DNA from: Kappaphycus alvarezii | Lineage: Eukaryota > Rhodophyta > Florideophyceae > Gigartinales > Solieriaceae | Assembly (NCBI GenBank): GCA_002205965.3 | Contig: NADL03000076.1 | Coordinates: 349,373-413,372 of the forward strand | Direction of reading: 5' to 3' | DNA: 64,000 bases | Shown here: positions 54,726 through 64,000 of the stretch, piece after piece | Layout: the number at the start of each line of letters is the position of its first letter | Numbering within the stretch: position 1 is the first letter of the stretch | Program-made: the position numbers and the translations under genes | The notes under the pieces: model-generated | Database searches by the model: none | Told to the model about the DNA's origin: nothing | Seen by the model: only the letters and a program-made list of their open reading frames with translations

Positions 54726-55196
54726 TTACATCGGTCCAGGTGGAACGGGACAGCAAGCCAATTTTTGATTGGTAAAGAAATGATATAATATCCCAATGTG
54801 CAACTCGCCCGTAACTATTTCAAGTGTACCAATGGGGTCATAAGCTGTATTCAGAACTGTGGTACCAGCAAAGTGCCTAGTAGCCCTAGTTATAAGGTTA
54901 ACTGTGGATTGAATCTGCAATACAGTACGTAGATGCAGAGAGTTCGTGTAATTCTGTGAGGCCTGTGTAATGAAATAAAACAGCTCAGCTGCTTCGCTCG
55001 GCTTCCTTAGGTTTTGAAACGTATTCTGCTCAGGCGGTAATTGGCCTGAATTGACAACATCAACCTTATCCGAGACTACATAAGATACTTTGTCATACGT
55101 ACTCTGGAATATGTAGGCGAATACAATCATATCACAAAAGCCTACTATTTTAACTTCTTTCGACGTCATTACCGTCTGAGCAACCCTCAACATCAT
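54726..55196 (-). CDS. Unrecognised 156-aa ORF next to Harbinger 2
   Basis: Minus ORF MLRVAQTVMTSKEVKIVGFC, VVNSGQLPPEQNTFQNL, SEAAELFYFITQASQNYTNS, IQSTVNLITRATRHFAGTTV to a stop at 54726. The central segment is homologous at DNA and protein level to the broken fragment at 10668-10431, which has the same position relative to Harbinger 1. No domain recognised. It could be a third Harbinger-borne gene or part of a different repeat. The intact frame over 156 codons favours real coding. Confidence 0.45.
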   Translation of the reverse strand: MMLRVAQTVMTSKEVKIVGFCDMIVFAYIFQSTYDKVSYVVSDKVDVVNSGQLPPEQNTFQNLRKPSEAAELFYFITQASQNYTNSLHLRTVLQIQSTVNLITRATRHFAGTTVLNTAYDPIGTLEIVTGELHIGILYHFFTNQKLACCPVPPGPM

Positions 55197-55654
55197 CCTC
55201 GCCGGAATCCCATTCGTTTTTCCCTTGCCTCCCGTCTTCTATCTGCCTTTTACTGGTAGCCAACATGAAATTTTACAACAAAAGCACCCTGGTTGGAGAT
55301 ATGAAGCTATCGCTCTCGTGGTACTTTGAGACCGCGGATACATACTGGCGGGTCGACTGGGGGCCCAACCTGCCTTCAAGAGATAAGTGCCCGATATACG
55401 CCGATTCGTCTCTTCCCCAGCCGGAAGGGCGGTCCGACCGTCTTCATCGCAAAATGCCAGCCACTTGTTAAGCTGGCTTAACCTGTTTCTCCACGTTGAT
55501 TACTAGCATCCGGCTCCTCCAACAAAGACGCTGCCTCTTTTTCCACAACTGATACTCATTCCCTTAGCCCCAGTTTTCGACAACAGTGCCGCCCTGATTG
55601 TAGCCCCCATCTGACCGCAGTCGACCTCCACCACTAGCAGCTCCCATCGATCAT

Positions 55655-56446
55655 TTATTGAGCGACTCCCGTTGTAGACGCTGTTGCCCCCCTACACATG
55701 ACCATGCGTGTGCTGAGCGCACACAAGGGCTGAACCAAGGTCGCGCAAGCCAGTTTGGTACTAGGATCACGCCCTGCCCTCCCTTCACCTCGATCTTCTT
55801 CAGCACCAACGGATTCATGTCGAACGGTGGGTTCCACAGACAGTCCCTCCCATCCCCTCAGTCGTCTTCCATCTGCGTAGTCAAAAACTTCCGCCTCGCA
55901 ACCATGCTTTCCCCAATGACCTGTGTTGAAATACACTGCTATCGAGGGAGAATTTCTCCAGAATCGACTCGACCAGATCCTCTGTCGCTCGAACGCCCCC
56001 GAATCCAAAGTACGCGAGAGCGCGTCTGCAAACCATATAGCTGCTGAAAGGATCCACTTGGCCTCGATACGCACATCCAGCACCCGCAATAGCACCTCGG
56101 GTTTCCGCAACTCCACCTTCATCTCTCCCGACGCTGACACCATCGCATTCAAAATCGCTACTATCGCCTGGTTATCTTCGTGCAACAGCCAAAGACAGAA
56201 CTCTGGCTGGCCTAGGTACTCGGCAAAATGCGGGTGTAATAATAGGCGAACCGCCCGGAGTTCCCTTAAAGTATTTGATTGCGCTCGATCGGTCGCTTCA
56301 CAAAAACGTCCACCCTCACACAAATCCTGCAACACTTGCTCATCTTGATACCTGAACGTTACCTCATACCCCACGTCGGCCGAATCGCTGTGTATCACAA
56401 TGTTCGGAGGTGCTCTGACCAGATCCCTCGCCCCTCCTCTTGTCAA
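55655..56446 (-). CDS. DIRS-like retroelement RNase H region
   Basis: A 263-codon open minus frame: VIHSDSADVGYEVTFRYQDE, RAQSNTLRELRAVRLLLHPH, CLWLLHEDNQAIVAILNAMV, LRKPEVLLRVLDVRIEAKWI, WFADALSRTLDSGAF. Known: HSDAxxxGxG, I/TLxELxAV, xHxDNxAVxxxLN and FADALSR are the RNase H hallmarks of tyrosine-recombinase (DIRS/Ngaro) retroelements, including the D-E-D catalytic acids (HSD, REL, EDN, AD). The RT upstream (above 56.45 kb) and the recombinase are not visible; the frame is cut by the duplicated locus at 56.76 kb. A fragment, though its own frame is open. Confidence 0.7.
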   Translation of the reverse strand: MTRGGARDLVRAPPNIVIHSDSADVGYEVTFRYQDEQVLQDLCEGGRFCEATDRAQSNTLRELRAVRLLLHPHFAEYLGQPEFCLWLLHEDNQAIVAILNAMVSASGEMKVELRKPEVLLRVLDVRIEAKWILSAAIWFADALSRTLDSGAFERQRIWSSRFWRNSPSIAVYFNTGHWGKHGCEAEVFDYADGRRLRGWEGLSVEPTVRHESVGAEEDRGEGRAGRDPSTKLACATLVQPLCALSTRMVMCRGATASTTGVAQ

Positions 56447-56758
56447 CGAGCGCCATTACGCCATATCCCTTAACGACTGCCAACTAACCTTGACTTCATC
56501 TTTCCCGGATCGGCGTGGCTTACACACACCGAGAATGGACTTAGAGCCCAACTAAAAGGGCTTACAGTAAACGTTTTGAGCTGCGTAACTATCAATTACA
56601 TCCATAGCTTTCCGCTAACTATAGGGAATTGTTTTCAATTCGCCCGATGACTCATTAATCTGATTTTAATCAAAAACATTCAACACAACGCTGTTCTGGG
56701 CGTGGACCCAGAAGATCCAGGTCAGTGTTGACTATCCCTTAGTAAAAGAACACATTAC

Positions 56759-57450
56759 GCCGACACTTTTCGGGAATCACAACTTCCTATTGCGCCCTTT
56801 GAGCCCCGCAAGCCAACAATTGGCATCGGGCTCCGCTCCGCTAAGCTTAATGGGGCGGCTGCCTTCCCCCTCGTGTCCCCACATGTGCCCTGTGCTGTAC
56901 CCTTCTCCCTGTGCTACCGAACACTGCTCTCCAATCTTACACATCCGCAGTTCGGGCTCATGACCAGTGGAAGAGCAAGTGGCACCCGAGAAGGTTGTCC
57001 AGTTCACGGCTATAGACTCAAGGCAGCGGTTTGGGCAAGGGCAACTCGCTCGCCGAGTTGAGTAAAAGGCCTTTGACGCCATGCCAAAGGGGGATGAGAG
57101 GACGCGGCATTCGGAGCCTCGTTGTCAGCGGATGGTTGCAAGGAATGGCTTTCATGACAACCGGCTCTAGGCCTGGGCACCTACATCTGGGACCGCATTT
57201 ATAAGACGTGGTTGCAGTTTCAGGGCATCACTGCTTCCTCCCGCTTCAAAATACCACAAGGGAAATGCCTATGGCACGACTCGCAAGAACGGCTGTTTGT
57301 CGCAGACCTCTCCCAAGCCACCCGGCATCCTGTCCTCGAGCCTCCGGCGTCGGTGAGAGCAATTCCGTATAGCGCCTGGTAGCAAGACTTTTTTTGAGCG
57401 TCGAAGGCATCCGCAGCGGGGACTGGCGTGGCGGACGATAGACAGGCTGA
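56759..57450 (+). pseudogene. LINE RT post-domain, second copy of the 3.9-4.6 kb segment
   Basis: From CGCCGACACTTTTCGGGAAT the sequence follows 3899 onward with about 97-98% identity by eye: TFGIGLRSAK-like start, HVPCAVPFSLCYRTLLSNLT, GREGCPVHGYRLKAA. Several one-base indels differ from copy 1. The copy starts abruptly mid-ORF after the DIRS fragment. Confidence 0.85.
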
Positions 57451-57901
57451 TCGCAGAGATGTGTAAAAGTAACTACAGTATTATTTTTTTTGCCTTGTCA
57501 ATAGACACTACAGTAGTGTCAATACATTAGCCATAAAATTTGAAAAAAATAGTCTACTTAAACCGGAGTCCCAGGCTTCAACCACCTCCAAAAAGTGATC
57601 TAGAGAAGTTCAATTCACCATCATGCCATTTGGTAAAATAATTTAGCCAACTATGTAGGCCAAAGAAAAATCTTAGAATGACAGCAAGAGGGAGTGGCAC
57701 TGAGTGAGATGGTCCGCCACCTTTAAAGATTGCGGAAAGCGATCCAAATCTTCTTGAAAATTTCCACAGGTACAATAACAGGCACCAGAGTTATAGACCG
57801 TCAATACTTTCACCTCAAGATAGGAGACCGATCATCCGTGAAGCCTCCAAACGTGAAGCAAGCGCCAGTGGAATTCAAAAATCACTCAATTTACCGATTA
57901 C

Positions 57902-58148
57902 TGTGTTAGCTAGTAGTTAGTCGACTCATTTAGGGCACACATGTAGTGCGATTGTGTTGGTGGGCTCGTCGGTTTCCGCCGCTTGGCCCCGACGAACTTT
58001 TACCCATTACTCATACCGGGGCCCATCTGCCCCCAGAGTGAAGAGGTAACCGAAGGAACATAACTGCATTTTATCAAGACGTCGAACCACTGTTCTGTTG
58101 TGAGTTGCAGTTGCCCCTTCGTGTCCCAACCAGTCTTTGTCTACAACA
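57902..58148 (+). repeat. 5' LTR of the full-length copia element
   Basis: 247 bp, TGTGTTAGCTAG...TCTACAACA. Flanked upstream by ATTAC (57897-57901), matching ATTAC after the 3' LTR (63419-63423) and both sides of the solo LTR at 5051. TTCCGGAATCAGTAGC follows directly and is the candidate primer-binding region, although I cannot assign a tRNA. Confidence 0.92.
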
Positions 58149-58403
58149 TTCCGGAATCAGTAGCAACGCTGCTGCTTTGACTTTTTCTTTTTTTCAACCC
58201 CCGGCTGTCTCGACACGCGACGAATTTGCTGCAACGTTGTGAAGCGACTTGTGTGTGGTAGCTTGCTAACTCCTTGACGACGCCTGTCTTCCATCCCAAA
58301 ACACACAAGCGTGAATCGGCCTCAGTATTGCGCCAACGTGATACGAACCGGACGAAGACTTGGAACTTGGATGACCCTCTTGGAAATCAACTAGCTTCCC
58401 AAC

Positions 58404-59330
58404 ATGCCTTATGAGTCACAGATTAAGGCCACTTTGGCACATGATCAGGACCTACAACACCTTCTCACTCTTTGGGATGACTTGGAAAAGCTAACCTTGC
58501 TGGAAGCCATCAAGGAAACACTGTCTGCCAAGATCTTAGCTTCGCTCAGTGCGAGTGTAGTGTATGAACTTCGCCACTACCTTCACACGAAGGAAGTTGA
58601 TATTGCAGAATTGGATGAGGATGGAAACCCGAAGCCTTCATTATGGTGCGTGGCCGGACTGCTACTCCCCGATCAACGTGACCAAGTCCGTGAGTACATT
58701 AACACTGGCTCCATCACCGGTGCCACACCCTCAACAACTGGCGTAAACCACATCACCATACCAACGACCCGAATGGTACTTCACACCACAGTGGAACCAA
58801 ACCTGGAAAGCCAAGCGACATCACAGAAAAGTTCAACCATGGTGATCAGAAGTACAGTGGACGAATCCACCAACCATTCCGCGCTTCGAGATAGCATATC
58901 GACGTCTTGAAAGCACTCATCGTATTTTGCAAGCGGATGCAAAGAACTGTCTCGCATGTATGTTCACTGGACCTGCCCTGAAATGGTACCAAGACTATGT
59001 TGAAAACCAGGTGGAGGATCTTGATGAAGCCTTCAAGAAACTCAACAAGCATTTCACAATGATGCTGTCAAGACCCGCGCCAGTGCAGAATGGTCTAAGA
59101 TCCACTATCGCCTCTATCAACCGGACCTCCAACCTGATGCGAATAGGTTGTTCAAGATGCGTTCTCGGATGTAGGAACTTCAGTACAATGTACCGACAGC
59201 CTTCCGTGGACCAGAACATGACCTTGCGCAGTTCAAAGATGCAATGACGAACGTACCGTTCGCGGAGATGATCTTTCACAGATGCCCAAGTCAAGCATCG
59301 ACCTTGAGAACAAATTGCAACTTCGTATAG
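58404..59330 (+). pseudogene. Copia gag
   Basis: Start at ATG 58404, 255 bp after the LTR (PYESQIKATLAHDQDLQHLL, LWDDLEKLTLLEAIKETLSA). Charged and helical through 58690. Then, with frame changes near 58760-58930, YSGRIHQPFRASRYRI, ADAKNCLACMFTGPALKWYQ, DYVENQVEDLDEAFKKLNKH and a further-frame end. Known: copia gag contains the GPALxWYxxxxxxxxxxxEAxxxLxxHF motif. At least two frameshifts split it. Confidence 0.75.
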
Positions 59331-60040
59331 AGGAACTAAACAAGGATAAGGTCGTTACCAAACCCGAACATGCATCGCCAACTTTGTTGCCGAGATCCAG
59401 AAGTGATTGGGGACTTCTCAACGTTGGAAGATCTTATGGGAACCGCCCGAACTATCGTCAAAATCGAATCGCTACAAAGGCCGATACCCTAATCGGGACC
59501 ACGCTCGTCATCACCCAAAGAATATCCATTATGGATCACGCCATGGTAGATACAATGGATCTAATCGCCAAAATGCAGTGCGCAAGAACCCGATCGATCC
59601 GAAGACTGGAAAGCCGGCAAAGTGTGACTTTTGCGAATCGGTCACGCACCTTTGGAATGACTGTAGATACTCCACCCGATGCTAAGCTGAAGCATCGGAT
59701 ACAACTTATTGGACTTGACGGAGACTCTGCAGAAAGCATACTCAACTTGGCAACTGACCTCGCTACGGACAATGACCAGTATGAAGATCCCCTTCATCAC
59801 ACCATGAGCCCGACTCCGACTTCCACCCGGAATGGTGAGGACTCTGACGATAAAGTGCCAACTACGTTCACTTCGCTGACCATGACGAAGAACGAGATAT
59901 CAACTTCGTCTCTGATATCACATCCTCGCGGCATGAGCAACTATGCGACAATGCAATTCGTCACTCACTCCGTGTCGAACCCAACACAATTGTCTATGAC
60001 CATGCTGCTGAAGAGATCAACACATCTGATCTTATATCAA
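59330..60040 (+). pseudogene. Copia gag C-terminus with CCHC zinc knuckle
   Basis: In the frame 59407-59685: SKSNRYKGRYPNRDHARHHP (basic) and KPAKCDFCESVTHLWNDC, which is C-x2-C-x4-H-x4-C, the nucleic-acid-binding knuckle. A second frame (59282-60070) is open across the same interval and carries the following Asp/Ser/Thr-rich linker (LDGDSAESILNLATDLATDN, NGEDSDDKVPTTFTSLTMTK). A frameshift near 59690 probably joins the two. Confidence 0.65.
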
Positions 60041-60041
60041 T

Positions 60042-61300
60042 GTGGTCCAAGACACGCCGTCGGAAGTTGATGAAGCGAGCAGGGAAATGTCGCAAGCGAG
60101 AAATCATTGTGAGGATGTACTCAAAACGATCAATCATGCCATCTACAGCGAAGACGAGTTCATAGGAATATGCACGGATATTGGAGCTTCTACTGCTTGC
60201 TCTGGACTGGATCAGTACAAGGCCTACTGCAAGGTGACAAGTTCTCCAGTTCAACTGAGACCCTCATCACACATTCTAACGTTCGGTGGTAAGCGACACA
60301 GGTCTCTGGGAATTTCAACCATCCGCGTACCTATTTCAGACAGTGCTTTCTTCCAGTACGAGTGCGACGTTGTTAAGGTTGATGTACCAATGGTACTGGG
60401 ACTCCCTCAAATGGATGCGAATGGTGTTTACGTGAATAAATCACCCGGCAACTCATTCACCGCTACGATGGATGGACTCTCCCTAGCTCACATCAAAGGT
60501 CATCTATTCATTCAGTTAGACCACGAAGTGATGTTTACGGAAGCAGAGCTGCGAAAGCTTCACTGGCAATTCTTTCACCCCAGTGTCGGCCGTCTATATG
60601 GAGTGCTGAAGCGAGCAAGACATGAAGAGGTAGGAACTGAAACGAAGACGGCTATACAGGTGATCACAGACGCTCGCAAGACATGTACCGAGCTGAAGCG
60701 GCGACCGTTACCCTTTGTTGTTTCTATTCCTGAGGAAGGCCTTGTATTCAATCGATGCGTAATCATTGATCTCTACTACCTGGATGGACGCCCTACCCTT
60801 TCGATCATCGACAAGGATACTAGCTACTTGGCCTCTAACTTCCTCCCAACATCATTGCGGAAGCTGTATGGAGTTCCTTCCTTCTCACATGGGTTAACAC
60901 TTATGCTGGATGGCCTGATGCAGTGTCACGCGACTCTAGATCCCAACTTCGCTCCCGCAACTTTCAGCAGTATCCCGAAGGCTCAGGTGTCGCGGTCACG
61001 CAACTGGTGTGGAGTCATCATCACCTTGGGCGAAGGCGAACAAGTTCATGACTCTATCCGACGCATCTACAAGAAGGTTCGAGCAAACTTTCCCACCGTC
61101 TCCCAAGAACGTGCACTAAGCATTGCCGTCAAAGCATAACAATGATACGGCTAATGTTAATGGACTCGTCCCATCGTTGTTGGTCTTCGGGATCATGCCA
61201 CGTATCCACATTGGGAACGAGGAGCTACCTGATCAAGAGACCCGTTTCAAAGCAATGACCGAAGCACGGAATGAGATGGAGACATTATGAATCAGCGTCG
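60042..61300 (+). pseudogene. Copia protease and integrase
   Basis: A 365-codon frame from 60042. The protease segment GICTDIGASTACSGLDQYKA (active site DIGA, with Thr/Ser replaced by Ile) is followed by VDVPMVLGLPQMDANGVYVN. The GAG-pre-integrase segment LRKLHWQFFHPSVGRLYGVL ends in CTELKRRP. The integrase core RCVIIDLYYLDGRPTLSIID (first Asp) is clear. The middle (SRNWCGVIITLGEGEQVHDS) is out of register: other frames give PDAV.RD.RSQ and WSHHHLGEGE. The end reads RRIYKKVRANFPTVSQERAL and, after a stop, NDTANVNGLVPSLLVFGIMP. Known: this is the copia protease-integrase order. Paired frameshifts around 60850-61010. Confidence 0.75.
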
Positions 61301-61379
61301 AATCGACGTGCACTCAAGAAACGGACACCTTCCGCTGCAAACCGCACCTACCAACCCGGCGATGAAGTAATGGTCTATC

Positions 61380-62368
61380 GTGAACGTTACCAAGGCAGAA
61401 TGTGAACAAGTGGTCGGACCTTTCAAGGTTATCAAGCAAGTGGAAAAGATTTTGACCGTGAAGGACAAGGAACGCGAAGTGGAGTACAACATCGATCAAG
61501 TCAAGCCTTACATTGCTCCTGCTGTACAGTTCGCGAATGTTCTTAGCGATCCTTGTCAAACCTGCACAGAGACACGAAATATATCTTCATCACTGAAATT
61601 CTTCCCATCAATGATCCTCGTGGTAAGGACCCACGCTTCGCAGAAGCCAAACTCAAAGAGCTTCAGGGACTCATTAGTCGCGGCATGTTCAAGGTTTGTC
61701 TCAAGAAGGACATTCCAAAAGATGCAAACATTCTGGGTACTCGTTTCGCTCTCACGATCAAGAATCTAGAAACTGATGAACCTCTCTTCAAGGCTCGTCT
61801 GATTGCACAAGGTCACAAGGATAAGGACAAGGACTTTATCATCAACTCCGTCACTACGTTGCACAAGCATAGTGTTCGTCTTATGGCCTGTCTTGCTGCT
61901 ACCTTTGGTTTTGATATGTGGTCCAAGATGTCACTCAAGCATACACGCAGGCAACGTACCAACTACTTCGGGACGTCTTATACGCCCTTTAAGGAATTCC
62001 GTGACCTGATGCAACTTCCTGCAGATGCCCTATTGAAACTGCTGGTACCTCTCTACGGAACCCCAGATGCTGGAGACTATTGGGAACTGACCTTCAAAAA
62101 CCATCACACGGAGGACTTACAGATGAAGCCCACCGTAATGGACAGTAGTGTCTTTGTCCACCATACTGAGAAGGATGGGAAGAAAGTTCTGAACGGACTC
62201 TCTGGTACTGTTGTTGATGATGCATTACAATTCGGAACAGAGGATTTCAAGAAGCTTACCGAGTTGACTGGTCAGAAATTTGATTCAAAGCCTCTGAATA
62301 CGGAAGTACAAACTTCACTGGAATCCGTATCAAAAAACCGAAAAAACGTTTCACATGTCACAAATTGA
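61380..62368 (+). pseudogene. Copia reverse transcriptase
   Basis: Linker frame from 61380 (NVTKAECEQVVGPFKVIKQV), then in the frame 61553-62368: GLISRGMFKVCLKKDIPKDA, GTRFALTIKNLETDEPLFKA, RLIAQGHKDKDKDFIINSVT. A double shift around 61920-61970 replaces the D-V-x-QAY motif with KMSLKHTRRQRTN. Then LVPLYGTPDAGDYWELTFKN and SGTVVDDALQFGT (the YVDD box as VVDD, about 62205-62225). Known: RVT_2 family. The first catalytic Asp is lost to the shift; the second pair is kept. Confidence 0.8.
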
Positions 62369-62599
62369 CTATATCAACAAACTTAACCTCTTTCGAAAGA
62401 CTGTCGATGACCGACTTCCGTTCATCCAGAGGTGGTATCTCATGGATCCTACACACAGACCGGACATCGTTTCAACATCGCTAACTTTCACAAGTCACGG
62501 AAGATAAGCTGGATGTGAAGCAGTTCGCACGGTGAACAAGGTCGTCACCCATCTACACAGTACCAAGCATCGCACCATGAAGTTTGTACCCCTGGACAT

Positions 62600-63102
62600 C
62601 GATCATTGCACGTCGCTGTGTACACCGATAGCTCCTTCACGAACAATTTGGACCTCACATCACAATTGGGCGTTTTAGTGCTGCTTGCGGATGCCAACAA
62701 AAGCTGCAACCTTCTTCATTACAACTCATACAAAGCTCGTCTGTTACGAGATCTGTCCTTGGAGCAGAGCTTTACTCCTTCGCAGATGGATTTGATTTTG
62801 CTTTCTCAATGCAACACGATCTTAACTTCATTCTCAACCGAGATGTTGCTATCAAGATGTACACTGACAGCAAGAGTCTTTTCGACATACTTGTTACCGC
62901 AGGTTACACTTCCGAAAAGCGTTTGATGATTGACTTAAGTTCTCTTCGAGATGCATATGACAGAGGTGAAATATCGGATGTTGCTTGGATCAGATCCGAA
63001 TTTAACCCCGCGGACGCTATGACCAAGCTAATCAAGTCGGACGTTCTGGACAAGATCATGGACCATAACGTTATTGACCACCCCGTTGAACAGTGGTCGT
63101 GA
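62600..63102 (+). pseudogene. Copia RNase H
   Basis: VAVYTDSSFTNNLDLTSQLG (first Asp, 62611 onward), ADANKSCNLLHYNSYKARLL, then in another frame DVAIKMYTDSKSLFDILVTA, SEKRLMIDLSSLRDAYDRGE, SDVAWIRSEFNPADAMTKLI, stop at 63100-63102. Known: copia RNase H with TDSS, MYTDSKSLFD and NPADAMTK motifs. One frameshift in the middle. Ends 68 bp before the 3' LTR. Confidence 0.8.
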
Positions 63103-63170
63103 AAAAGACTGCAAAGTCCATTGGTAGTTCAACTGCTTAGTAGCCTAAATTCGCGACAAAGTAGAGGGAC

Positions 63171-63418
63171 TGTGTTAGCTAGTAGTTAGTCGACTCATTT
63201 AGGGCACACGTGTAGTACGATTGTGCTGGTCGGCTCGTCGGTTTCCGCCGCTTGGCCCCGACGAACTTTTACCCATTACTTATACCGGGGCACATCTGCC
63301 CCCAGAGTAAAGAGGTAACCGAAGGAACATCAACTGCATTTTATCACGACATCGAACCACTGTTCTGTTGTGAGTTGCAGTTGCCCCTTCTTGTCCCAAC
63401 CAGTCTTTGTCTACAACA
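63171..63418 (+). repeat. 3' LTR of the full-length copia element
   Basis: 248 bp, near-identical to the 5' LTR (57902-58148) and the solo LTR (5051-5294). Followed by the second half of the ATTAC target duplication (63419-63423). Confidence 0.92.
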
Positions 63419-63429
63419 ATTACAGTGAA

Positions 63430-64000
63430 AAAACTCAGTAGATCCTCTCAGTAGAGCCAAATTTGTACTATAGGAAGGCTAAGAAAACTTTTTCCCTCAC
63501 ACAGACGCACAAGAAAACTTGTGTACAGTGGGCCCGAGCCTGGACATCTTGGACTATGCCAAACTGGGACCGCTTTTTGTTTTCTGATGAGAAAAAAATT
63601 AACCTTGACGGTCTTGATAATCTAGCGTATTATTGGCATGGTCTGCGGAAAGAAGAAAGGATGTTTTCGAGTCGCCAGATGGGAGTGGGTTGAGGATGAT
63701 TTAAGCCGCATCTTTAGAGAAAGAAAATCAGATATCGCCTTCCTAAGTGGGAAACAGAACGTTTTTGCTTACGCACACATTTTCCAGGAATTTTTGTTAC
63801 CATTCGAAAGCCGAGTATCATCCAAAATGGTGGTATTTTCAGAAGAATAATGGAGCAATTCACACAGCGAATGTTACAAAACAATGGTTGGTTTCAAAAA
63901 TATAAGTGTAATGGGATAGATTCCCGTAGTCTGGATCTAAACCTAATTTAGAATGCTTGTCAAATACTTGCGCGCGTTTTGACAGAAAATTTCGCAGTTT
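63430..64000 (+). pseudogene. Tc1/mariner transposase fragment, copy 2 (continues off the right edge)
   Basis: The continuation of the interrupted mariner relic: WTMPNWDRFLFSDEKKINLD and LAYYWHGLRKEERMFSSRQM (63463-63693 frame), KSDIAFLSGKQNVFAYAHIF, then FQ.NNGAIHTAN in another frame. Aligns with 5300-5876 with a few one-base indels; the Asn in place of the second catalytic Asp and the TAG in the IEN motif are shared. Its FSDE region has a longer open frame than copy 1, so this copy is better preserved at that end. Confidence 0.75.

Larger units (their letters stand above)
57902..63418 (+). mobile_element. Ty1/copia retrotransposon, full length, ORFs broken
   Basis: 5517 bp: 5' LTR 57902-58148, internal 58149-63170, 3' LTR 63171-63418, target duplication ATTAC. 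The domain order gag - zinc knuckle - protease - integrase - RT - RNase H is that of Ty1/copia. A purine tract (AAAGTAGAGGGA, about 63159-63170) precedes the 3' LTR. The LTRs are near-identical, indicating recent insertion, yet the ORFs carry several frameshifts and stops. It sits inside the second copy of the mariner relic. Confidence 0.92.

Overview
The window is repeat-rich eukaryotic DNA. The evidence is a dense mosaic of decayed transposable elements of eukaryotic classes: Ty1/copia, Ty3/gypsy, DIRS-like, non-LTR (LINE-like), Tc1/mariner, PIF/Harbinger and a PiggyBac/IS4-like DDE family. Host-like genes are few and look intronless, two have TATA boxes, and long stretches carry no coding signal. 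I saw no operons, Shine-Dalgarno sites, rRNA, tRNA or CRISPR array. This mix (intron-poor genes, nested TEs, many TACTGTA/TACAGTA words) would suit a florideophyte red alga of the Chondrus/Gracilaria kind. That is inference only; a fungus or another protist is not excluded.

Layout. 0-0.9 kb: a proline-rich SAP-domain protein (minus strand) running off the left edge, with breaks. 1.3-2.8 kb: TACTGTA-rich DNA, then a short palindromic TIR element. 2.7-5.9 kb: a TIR-bounded segment holding a LINE reverse-transcriptase fragment, then a mariner relic carrying a solo copia LTR. 7.2-10.7 kb: PIF/Harbinger element 1 (transposase plus a convergent SANT/Myb-like ORF). 11.3-14.3 kb: a long inverted repeat around a copia pol relic. 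14.7-22 kb: AT-rich DNA with decayed gypsy and copia pol. 22.2-24.1 kb: LINE C-terminal fragments. 24.2-26.5 kb: a PiggyBac/IS4-like transposase relic (minus). 27.4-28.1 kb: a broken member of a small von Willebrand A-like family. 29.4-31.4 kb: more LINE 3' ends. 31.5-38.6 kb: an LTR-flanked copia element on the minus strand. 40.1-43.0 kb: two further von Willebrand A-like secreted-protein genes, one apparently intact. 43.3-47.6 kb: repeats, an acidic-protein ORF and an LTR-like block followed by gag-protease. 48-50.1 kb: a LINE fragment and unrecognised ORFs. 50.2-55.2 kb: PIF/Harbinger element 2 with its convergent Myb/trihelix ORF. 55.6-56.5 kb: a DIRS-like RNase H domain. 56.8-64.0 kb: a second copy of the 3.9-5.9 kb locus, here holding the full-length copia element (57902-63418) that is reduced to a solo LTR in the first copy.

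The parts most worth following are: (i) the three-member family of small secreted vWA-like proteins, in which one copy looks functional and two are broken; (ii) the paired loci at 3.9-5.9 and 56.8-64.0 kb, which share one copia insertion site with an identical 5-bp target duplication; (iii) the two Harbinger elements, which share gene order and possibly a third ORF; and (iv) a recurring ~50-bp motif, one copy of which interrupts a LINE ORF between 6-bp duplications. Almost every TE ORF here is broken by stops or frameshifts, so most TE entries are pseudogenes.
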